Of a stretch of 5,414 nt of DNA, positions 1 through 4,170 are shown one piece after another. How positions within the stretch are numbered: position 1 is the first letter of the stretch; each line of letters begins with the position of its first letter. This DNA comes from an uncultured Micrococcus sp. (GTDB taxonomy: Bacteria > Actinomycetota > Actinomycetes > Actinomycetales > Micrococcaceae). Where the stretch lies: the NCBI GenBank assembly GCA_946222435.1, contig CAMIOJ010000166.1, positions 1-5,414 on the forward strand. The letters run 5' to 3'. Both the position numbers and the translations under genes were made by a program. Below the pieces are notes generated by a model. It was not told the DNA's origin. It saw only the letters and a list, made by a program, of their open reading frames with translations, and made no database searches.

Positions 1-214
1 GGCCGTAGTGCGGCAGGCCGTTGGCGAAGGGGGGGCCGTCGTAGAAGACGAACTCGTTGGGCGTGCCGTCCTCGTTCTGGGCGGCGCGGGCGTCGATCGA
101 GGCCTGGAAGGTGCCGTCCTCATCCCAGTACTTGAGGATGCGCTCCTCGATCTCCGGGAAGCGCGGGGAGGCGGCGGTGCCGGAGGCGGGGTCGGTGGAG
201 GCGAGAGGGTACAC
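1..214 (-). CDS. ileS: Isoleucyl-tRNA synthetase, N-terminal part (partial)
   Basis: The gene encodes isoleucine-tRNA ligase, the cytoplasmic class I enzyme that charges tRNA-Ile with isoleucine. Only the first 71 codons are present; the gene continues past the left edge. The translation begins VYPLASTDPASG (GTG start read as Met), followed by FPEIEERILKYW (residues 19-30) and then FVFYDGPPFANGLPHYG (residues 55-71). The last segment is the class I HIGH signature in its HYGH form, cut just before the final His. DGPPFANGLPHYG is typical of the eukaryote-like IleRS group (IleS2) found in mycobacteria and other actinobacteria, in contrast to the DGPPYANG..H(I/M)GH of the common bacterial type. 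The GTG start at 214 is chosen because AAAGGA (221-226, minus strand) lies 6 nt upstream and because the leader appears to sequester exactly this site. No in-frame stop was seen just upstream, so a longer start is not formally excluded. The gene is controlled by the T-box leader in front of it. Confidence 0.96.
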   Translation of the reverse strand, partial: MYPLASTDPASGTAASPRFPEIEERILKYWDEDGTFQASIDARAAQNEDGTPNEFVFYDGPPFANGLPHYG

Positions 215-556
215 GAGGCGTCCTTTGCGGTCCTTGGCTGCGTGGGGTCTACTCCCGGTGGGAGCCGGCTGCCGGGACCTGAGTGGATCTCCGGCGGTGC
301 CGCTGCTGCAAGGACGCTCGCGGGCCTGCATGACGGGCCGGGGCGGCCGACGTCGTGCCGGGCGGTGCGGGCGCGGTACCACCCTGCTTGCCGTCCGCGG
401 GGCCGTGGGGCCGTGCGCGGGCGACCGCTCGAGACTGCTGTGACGGGCTTACCCGTCCGGTTCTACTGGGGACCTGCGCCGCGGTGCCTGTGGTGCGCTG
501 CGGTCAGGGCCTGTTCTTCCGGAGGCTCGCCGGTGATGGCCGGGTCGACGCCTGTG
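215..556 (-). ncRNA. T-box riboswitch leader of ileS (isoleucine, translational type)
   Basis: The leader RNA senses uncharged tRNA-Ile and controls ileS. Reading the minus strand downward, a CCGG/CCGG hairpin (543-530) holds CCAUCA in its loop. AUC at 537-535 is the isoleucine specifier, followed by the usual purine; this matches the ultrashort Stem I of actinobacterial ileS T-boxes. GGAAGAAC (520-513), AGTAGAAC (467-460) and a GACGGG/CCCGTC hairpin (457-442) correspond to the Stem II/pseudoknot/Stem III region. The T-box core AGGGTGGTACCGCG (385-372) contains UGGU, complementary to an ACCA tRNA end. The tRNA-bound helix can be drawn as GCAGGG (387-382) with CCUUGC (313-308), and GCGC (374-371) with GCGU (317-314), around the UGGUACC bulge. 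The same 316-308 strand can instead pair with GCAAAGGACG (228-219), which contains the ileS ribosome binding site. No U-rich terminator is visible, so regulation is probably translational. The 5' end is estimated. Confidence 0.93.
246..279 (-). other. Hairpin between the two halves of the ileS expression platform
   Basis: In the ileS leader RNA, GGU+CCCGG (279-272) can pair with CCGGG (258-254) and ACC (248-246), leaving AGUAG as a bulge. The hairpin sits between the anti-SD strand (316-308) and the SD strand (228-219), so it would help bring them together in the OFF state. It has no following U-tract and is therefore unlikely to be an intrinsic terminator. Confidence 0.4.
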
Positions 557-562
557 CGCCCC

Positions 563-568
563 AGTGTA
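563..568 (-). promoter_or_regulatory. Putative -10 element for the ileS T-box transcript
   Basis: TACACT on the minus strand fits the actinobacterial -10 pattern TAnnnT. It lies about 7-8 bases before the expected start of the T-box RNA (about 555-556) and about 20 bases before the specifier hairpin. No good -35 hexamer is seen at 16-18 bp spacing, where the sequence is a run of C, which is common for actinobacterial promoters. The assignment rests on this motif and on its position. Confidence 0.45.
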
Positions 569-635
569 GAGGATGCGCCGCGGGCCGGGGGTAGTGGATC
601 TGCGGCGTGGCCGGGCGTGCCCCCACTGTCCTCGT

Positions 636-706
636 CGTCCTGCCCCGTCATCGTCCGCTCGTCCTCGTGTCACCCATCATCGTGTCACCCGTCATCGTCC
701 GCTCGT
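636..706. repeat. Degenerate short tandem repeat
   Basis: The 19-mer CCCGTCATCGTCCGCTCGT occurs identically at 644-662 and 688-706, a 44-bp offset. Between them, the 15-mer CGTGTCACCC(A/G)TCAT occurs twice head to tail (666-680 and 681-695). The whole stretch is built from variants of a roughly 15-bp unit of the type CGTCxxxCCCGTCAT. No protein reading explains it. It may be a slippage-prone microsatellite or a cluster of binding sites. Confidence 0.65.
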
Positions 707-746
707 TCCGAAATGCGTCGTGCGCGGCGCGCGTACTTTCGGATCG
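703..746 (-). repeat. 44-bp imperfect palindrome, copy 1 (inverted, most diverged)
   Basis: Read on the minus strand, this unit starts CGATCCGAAA and ends TTTCGGAACGA. It has the same 44-base length as the other copies, and by hand alignment it matches the unit at 3061 at about 29 of 44 positions, with the ends best conserved. Its ends pair with each other: TCCGAAA with TTTCGGA gives a perfect 7-bp core. It lies 84 bp, start to start, from the next unit. Confidence 0.55.
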
Positions 747-786
747 ACGTCACCGGAATCCGAGGGCGCCCGGTTTCCAGTGCCTT

Positions 787-830
787 CGATCCGATCCGGA
801 GCGCCCCTCGCATGCTCTGCATCGGAACGA
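787..830 (+). repeat. 44-bp imperfect palindrome, copy 2
   Basis: The unit begins CGATCCGATCCGG, has CTCGCATGCTCTG in the middle and ends ATCGGAACGA. By hand alignment without gaps it matches the unit at 3061-3104 at 38 of 44 positions, although the two lie more than 2 kb apart. Its ends are largely complementary to each other, and its right end forms part of a perfect hairpin that extends to 836. Confidence 0.8.
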
Positions 831-836
831 TGCAGA
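816..836. promoter_or_regulatory. Perfect 21-bp dyad (hairpin or operator candidate)
   Basis: TCTGCATCG, a GAA spacer and CGATGCAGA form a perfect 9-bp inverted repeat with a 3-nt centre. As RNA or single-stranded DNA this is a stable hairpin; as duplex DNA it resembles an operator for a dimeric regulator. No T-tract follows on either strand, so it is unlikely to be a classical terminator. It overlaps the right end of the 44-bp repeat at 787-830, about 250 bp upstream of the AbiEi-like gene. Confidence 0.5.
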
Positions 837-1083
837 CGGGCGGCTCACACAGCTCCCCTCCCGTGACAGCGCCGGCTCCCCCGCACCGGCCACAGACCTC
901 TCCTCACAGGCACCGCTCCTCCACAGGAACGACGACGGCCCCCTCGTCGTCCCCTTCGCCGTCGCGTTGTCCACAGATCGCCCTCGACCCCAGCGCCGGG
1001 AGTGGGCCTCGGGGAAGACTGACGATCACGGGGTGCCGGCGAGCCGGCCGCCCTCACCGAGAGACGTCTGGAAGGGGGCCGAG

Positions 1084-2325
1084 ATGACGGCGGTGGTCAC
1101 GGAGTCGACCAGGGAACGGGTCTGGCAGGAACGCTGGGCGGAGGTGACGGCTCAGACGGGATCGCCGGTGCTGACGGCCGGGAGCTCCTCCGCCCGAGGA
1201 TGGAAGGACGCCTTGCGCGGGGGCTTCGCACGCGGCGAGCTCGTGCGACTGGCCCACGGCGCCTATGTGCCGTTGGACGTGTGGCACTCGTCCGCACGGT
1301 GGGACCGGGAGAAGCTCTGCGCCGTGGCGGTCGCCCGCACGCGCAGGGTCCGTCCCCCCGTCATCGCCGGCTCCACGGCCTTGGCACTCCACGGACTGCC
1401 CCTCGGGCGGCATCTTCCGCACGTCGAGCTCCTGGGCCGAGGATCGGGCCGAGCACGACCAGCTCCGCGGATCGAGGCGTACGCCGCGCCTGACCGGAGT
1501 CTTCGCATGATCACGGCGCTCCAGGAGGAGCAGACGTCAGCCGACCCCACCGAGTGGGGATCTTCCACGCCCGCTCCGAAGCTGCTGCTCCCCGTCCGCC
1601 ACCGGCACCGCGTCCCGCCGGACGAGGACCCGGAGCGGCCGACCGTCGTCGTTCCCGTCGTGCTCTCCGACGGTCAGGTCATCGGGCGTGTCACCGTGGA
1701 GGCGCTCGCCCCGGCGTTGGCCCTCGGCCTGAAGGAGACCGTCCCGAGTGAGTCGCTGCCCGTGCTGGACGCCCTGGCATGGCGAGGCGTCGACTCCGTC
1801 GGCGTGAGGCTCGGTCCGACCCCCGACCCGCCGACGGATGTGCGCCTACCGCTGGGGTCGGTGGCTCCGCAGTCCGCCGCCGACGACGTGGTCCAGGCCG
1901 CGATCGCGTTCTCGCCGACCCGGTCAGCTGGTCGGAGACTCGGCGAGGCGTGGAACCATGCCTCGCCGTTGGCCGAGTCGCCCGGCGAGTCGGTCAGCCG
2001 CGGCATGATGCTCCAGCTCGGGTTCGAGCTCCCGGAGCTGCAGGTGACGGTGTCGGACGCCGAGGGCTTCGTGGCCCGGGTCGACTTCCTGTGGCGTTCC
2101 CGCGGCATCGCGGGCGAGTTCGACGGAGTCGGGAAGTACGACGTCGACGCCCATGCGAGCAGCGCGGATCGACATCGCTACCTGCGGCGGGAGCAGCAGC
2201 GGGAGCTCCGCCTGCAGCGGGTCTGCTCCAGGGTCCTCCACTGGTCCTGGGCGGAGGCCCGCGACCCGTCCCGGCTTCGCCGACTCCTCGACGAGGCGGG
2301 GGTGCCGCGCACGGATCGACGGTGA
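1084..2325 (+). CDS. AbiEi-type antitoxin-like protein with DUF559/Vsr-like nuclease-fold domain
   Basis: The protein has 413 residues. The ATG at 1084 is chosen because GAAGGGGG (1071-1078) sits 5 nt upstream; the open frame continues upstream, but that part does not read like protein. Residues about 29-66 (VLTAGSSSARGW... GELVRLAHGAYVPLD) resemble the N-terminal winged-helix of AbiEi-family antitoxins, which repress their own operons. Residues about 93-116 (IAGSTALALHGLPLG) match the following domain of that family. Residues 205-235 (VEALAPALALG... LPVLDALAWRG) match its helical middle. The C-terminus resembles the DUF559/Vsr-like PD-(D/E)XK fold: E302 in GESVSRGMML, D334 in VARVDFLW, then E345-F-D347-G with K351 nearby. 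Such fusions are common in actinobacteria and usually lack the AbiEii toxin partner; none is visible here, as the next gene is convergent and unrelated. Whether it cleaves DNA, acts as a repressor, or defends against phage cannot be told from sequence. Family assignment is firmer than function. Confidence 0.82.
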   Translation: MTAVVTESTRERVWQERWAEVTAQTGSPVLTAGSSSARGWKDALRGGFARGELVRLAHGAYVPLDVWHSSARWDREKLCAVAVARTRRVRPPVIAGSTALALHGLPLGRHLPHVELLGRGSGRARPAPRIEAYAAPDRSLRMITALQEEQTSADPTEWGSSTPAPKLLLPVRHRHRVPPDEDPERPTVVVPVVLSDGQVIGRVTVEALAPALALGLKETVPSESLPVLDALAWRGVDSVGVRLGPTPDPPTDVRLPLGSVAPQSAADDVVQAAIAFSPTRSAGRRLGEAWNHASPLAESPGESVSRGMMLQLGFELPELQVTVSDAEGFVARVDFLWRSRGIAGEFDGVGKYDVDAHASSADRHRYLRREQQRELRLQRVCSRVLHWSWAEARDPSRLRRLLDEAGVPRTDRR

Positions 2326-2340
2326 CGTCGGGCGCCGCGC

Positions 2341-3006
2341 TCAACCCTGCGAGGAGTCCGCCGCCCCGGGGCCCCGGCCCTCGACCGCCTCCTCCACCGC
2401 GCCGAAGACGACGGCGGCCCCGGCCATGACCAGACGCGGCCGACGGACGCCGACTCGGGCCACGGCCTTCTCCACAATCCGGTCGGGCAGCACGATCGCC
2501 GTCGCGACGACCGCGCCGATCGTTGCACCGACCGCGGCGACACGCACGCCCGTGGCCACAGGTCCGCGCTCGCGTCCCCCCGGGCCGTGGGCCGCACCCG
2601 CGTCTGCCCTGTCTGCCTCGGCGGCGGCGTCCTCACCGGCCGGAGCAGGTGCGACGTCGAGCCCCCGCCGTCGTCGTGCTTCGGCCACCGCGCCGGCCGC
2701 GGCCAGTCCGGTCGCACCGAGGACCGCGCCACCGAGCACCGCACGACCGAGCGGGAATCGTCCGACGGGGACGAGCGTCAGAACGCCGTAGGCGGTGCCG
2801 GCCAGCGCGATCTGGACAGGCCGCGGACGCCCCGGGCCCAGCCAGCGCCCGAGGGTGGGGCTGCCGGCGTCGCCGTCAGTCGTCGGGACGCTCCGGGCGC
2901 TCTGGGCGCCGCCCGCGGGACCCACGGCCCGGGATGCCATGCGCGTCCCCTGCTCCGGACCGTTCCCGCCTGCCGCTCCTCCGGCCTTCGTCTGCTGCCC
3001 GCTCAT
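2341..3006 (-). CDS. Unrecognised membrane protein with about four hydrophobic segments
   Basis: I do not recognise this 221-residue protein. The ATG at 3006 has a strong ribosome binding site, GGGGAGG, 7 nt upstream; the frame extends to 3210, but that extension runs through the 44-bp repeats and is not protein-like. Residues 1-60 are a Gly/Ala/Ser-rich, probably disordered, N-terminus. Hydrophobic segments follow at about 64-80 (VQIALAGTAYGVLTLVP), 86-108 (Gly/Ala-rich), 150-173 (GVRVAAVGATIGAVVATAIVL) and 190-204 (PRLVMAGAAVVFGAV). A loop at 109-149 starts with RRRRG, which suggests a cytoplasmic side, and continues Ala/Asp/Glu-rich. The C-terminus is acidic and short. No enzymatic motif is seen. 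The gene converges on the AbiEi-like gene with only 15 bp between stop codons. A minus-strand element TAGGAC about 30 bp upstream of the start might be a -10. Coding potential is supported by the strong SD and the segment pattern, not by homology. Confidence 0.65.
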   Translation of the reverse strand: MSGQQTKAGGAAGGNGPEQGTRMASRAVGPAGGAQSARSVPTTDGDAGSPTLGRWLGPGRPRPVQIALAGTAYGVLTLVPVGRFPLGRAVLGGAVLGATGLAAAGAVAEARRRRGLDVAPAPAGEDAAAEADRADAGAAHGPGGRERGPVATGVRVAAVGATIGAVVATAIVLPDRIVEKAVARVGVRRPRLVMAGAAVVFGAVEEAVEGRGPGAADSSQG

Positions 3007-3060
3007 GTGCTGTCCTCCCCGTCTCGTCGTCACTCGTCCTACGTCGCGTGCCACGCACGT

Positions 3061-3104
3061 CGATCCGTTCCGGCGCGCGCCTCGCACGCTCTGGATCGGA
3101 TCGA
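3061..3104 (+). repeat. 44-bp imperfect palindrome, copy 3
   Basis: The unit begins CGATCCGTTCCGG, has CTCGCACGCTCT in the middle and ends GGATCGGATCGA. Its ends are complementary at 10 of 11 positions, so it can fold into a long hairpin whose loop contains the small palindrome GGCGCGCGCC. It matches the unit at 787 at 38 of 44 positions and the unit at 3143 at 35 of 44. It lies in the leader side of the membrane protein gene, and its left edge may supply part of that gene's promoter. Confidence 0.8.
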
Positions 3105-3142
3105 GCGCGTCAGAATCAGCGACCTCTGAAATCCGAAGCACT

Positions 3143-3186
3143 CGATCGGATCCGACGCGCGTCTCGCGTACTCCCGATCGGATCGA
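3143..3186 (+). repeat. 44-bp imperfect palindrome, copy 4
   Basis: The unit begins CGATCGGATCCGACG and ends CCCGATCGGATCGA, 82 bp start to start from the unit at 3061 and in the same orientation. It matches that unit at 35 of 44 positions without gaps. The ends remain complementary at 9 of 11 positions. The 38-bp spacer between the two units contains a TCAGA/TCTGA inverted pair (3110-3114 and 3124-3128). Confidence 0.78.
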
Positions 3187-3209
3187 AGGCACCGAGGGAA
3201 CCCGGCCCA

Positions 3210-3229
3210 CACGCTCCGGAGCGGATCGA
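3210..3229 (+). repeat. Partial copy of the 44-bp repeat (right half only)
   Basis: CACGCTCCGGAGCGGATCGA matches the right half of the unit at 3061 (CACGCTCTGGATCGGATCGA) at 18 of 20 positions. The corresponding left half is not recognisable upstream. It contains the perfect palindrome GCTCCGGAGC (3213-3222) and lies just beyond the stop of the short-chain dehydrogenase gene. Confidence 0.55.
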
Positions 3230-3251
3230 GGCCCTGGCCTTCGGGGCCCTC
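3228..3251 (-). terminator. Putative hairpin terminator of the short-chain dehydrogenase gene
   Basis: On the minus strand, GAGGGCCC (3251-3244) begins inside the TGA stop codon and pairs with GGGCCTC (3234-3228) with a single bulged G, enclosing a 9-nt loop. It is followed by another palindrome, GCTCCGGAGC, rather than a U-tract. Actinobacterial terminators often lack U-tracts, so termination is plausible but unproven. Confidence 0.4.
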
Positions 3252-4086
3252 AGCCCTTGCGGATCACCTTGTGCTGGGCGGCCTGGGCGACCGGCCGCAT
3301 CACGATCTGATCCAGGTTCACGTGGTGCGGCAGCTCGACGGCGTGGACGCAGACCTCGGCGACGTCCTCGGCGGTGAGCGGCTTCTCGACGCCGGCGTAG
3401 ACCTTGTCCGCGGCCGCCTGGTCTCCGCCAAGGCGCATGAGAGAGAACTCCTCGGTGTGCACCATGCCCGGCAGCACCTCGATCACGCGCACGTTGTGCT
3501 CGGCCTCCTCCAGGCGCAGGGCGCCGGTGAGCCCGTGCTGGCCCATCTTCGCCGCGTTGTACCCGGCGCCGCCCTCATACGGGGTCATCGCCGCCGTGGA
3601 GGTCAGGTTCAGGACGGTGCCCTCGCCGTGGGCGCGCAGCATCGGCAGGAACGCCTTGCACATGGTCAGGGTCCCGAGCACGTTGACCCGGTACATCCAC
3701 TCCCACTGCTCCATGTCGCCCTCGCCCACGAAGTCAGTCCCCCGGGCACCGCCGGCGATGTTCACCAAGGTGTCCACGCCGCCGTCCTGGGTCACCTGCT
3801 CCACGAGGCGGGCCACGGCGTCCGCGTCGGTCACGTCCAGCGCGCACGGGAGCAGCATGCCCGGCACGTTCTCCTCGACTCCCTGCGCCTGCAACGCCTC
3901 CAGGCGCTCGGCACGTCGGCCCACGGCGTAGACCCGCCAGCCCCTCCGGGCCATCTCGAGGGCGGTGGCACGGCCGATGCCGGTGGTCGCGCCGGAGACG
4001 ACGGCGCCGCGGGCGGTGGAGGGCGAGGACTGCTGCGCTGTGGACTCGTGCACGGAGGACTCCCGGGACTCGTGGACTATGGCCAT
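3250..4086 (-). CDS. Short-chain dehydrogenase/reductase, YdfG-like
   Basis: This cytosolic NAD(P)-dependent oxidoreductase of the classical SDR family has 278 residues from the ATG at 4086. The glycine motif SGATTGIG is at 31-38, and R57-R58 after the second strand suggest preference for NADPH. NIAGG is at 109-113. The catalytic tetrad is N135, S163, Y176 and K180 (YNAAK). The segment PGMVHTEEFSLMR (206-218) and the tail (LPHHVNLDQIVMRPVAQ) resemble the YdfG group, which oxidises 3-hydroxy acids such as serine, allo-threonine and 3-hydroxypropionate; the exact substrate is not determined by these motifs. About 25 N-terminal residues rich in Ser, Glu and His precede the fold. A GTG at 4092 is an alternative start, but a TAGGCT element ends 10 bp upstream of the ATG, so the transcript may begin at the ATG itself. 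The gene is divergent from valS, 84 bp away. Confidence 0.93.
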   Translation of the reverse strand: MAIVHESRESSVHESTAQQSSPSTARGAVVSGATTGIGRATALEMARRGWRVYAVGRRAERLEALQAQGVEENVPGMLLPCALDVTDADAVARLVEQVTQDGGVDTLVNIAGGARGTDFVGEGDMEQWEWMYRVNVLGTLTMCKAFLPMLRAHGEGTVLNLTSTAAMTPYEGGAGYNAAKMGQHGLTGALRLEEAEHNVRVIEVLPGMVHTEEFSLMRLGGDQAAADKVYAGVEKPLTAEDVAEVCVHAVELPHHVNLDQIVMRPVAQAAQHKVIRKG

Positions 4087-4095
4087 GGCCACAGC

Positions 4096-4101
4096 CTACG
4101 C
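4096..4101 (-). promoter_or_regulatory. Putative -10 element of the short-chain dehydrogenase gene
   Basis: TAGGCT on the minus strand fits TAnnnT. The seventh base after it is the A of the ATG at 4086, so transcription would start at or next to the start codon, giving a leaderless mRNA, which is frequent in actinobacteria. There is no convincing Shine-Dalgarno sequence for this gene apart from AGG within the same element. A -35 match at 17 bp (CTGGCC) is weak. Confidence 0.35.
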
Positions 4102-4170
4102 GGGGTGAGCCGCCCGGCCAGGGCGAGGCGCCGCCGTCGGGATGCGGTGTGCCATGAAAAGATGGGCGGT

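Larger units (their letters stand above)
569..1083. other. Repeat-bearing intergenic region
   Basis: This stretch separates the ileS promoter from the AbiEi-like gene and encodes no convincing protein. Open frames across it translate to low-complexity Arg/Pro/Ser-rich sequence and exist because stop codons are rare at this GC content. It holds a short tandem repeat (636-706), two 44-bp repeat units (703-746 inverted and 787-830 direct), a perfect 9-bp stem with a 3-nt loop (816-836), and one TTGTCCACA 9-mer (967-975). From 976 to 1070 I see nothing notable. No clear promoter for the downstream gene could be assigned. Confidence 0.6.

Noticed and set aside
967..975. TTGTCCACA, a match to the actinobacterial DnaA box
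   Set aside because: It is a single 9-mer with no clear companions, no dnaA or dnaN nearby and no AT-rich stretch. It may be a chance or titration site, not an origin.
607..1083. N-terminal extension of the AbiEi-like protein
   Set aside because: The frame is open, but the upstream translation is not protein-like and covers the tandem repeat and 44-bp units. A good ribosome binding site precedes the ATG at 1084.
8..1087. A 359-codon plus-strand frame opposite ileS and across its leader
   Set aside because: It is antisense to ileS and the T-box, and the translation is low-complexity Arg/Pro/Ser. Stop codons are simply rare at this GC content.
2326..2340. Bidirectional terminator between the convergent stop codons
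   Set aside because: The 15-bp gap is GC-rich but shows no extended inverted repeat or T-tract, so I could not support one.
1779..2429. A 216-codon plus-strand frame inside the AbiEi-like gene
   Set aside because: It overlaps the recognisable nuclease-fold domain in another frame and gives Arg/Pro-rich low-complexity sequence, including a poly-Pro/Arg tail.
3007..3210. N-terminal extension of the membrane protein
   Set aside because: It would run through the repeat units, and a strong GGGGAGG site precedes the ATG at 3006.
3061..3229. CRISPR-like array of 44-bp repeats with about 38-bp spacer
   Set aside because: There are only two full units per locus, they differ at 9 of 44 positions, a copy at the other locus is inverted, and no cas genes are present.
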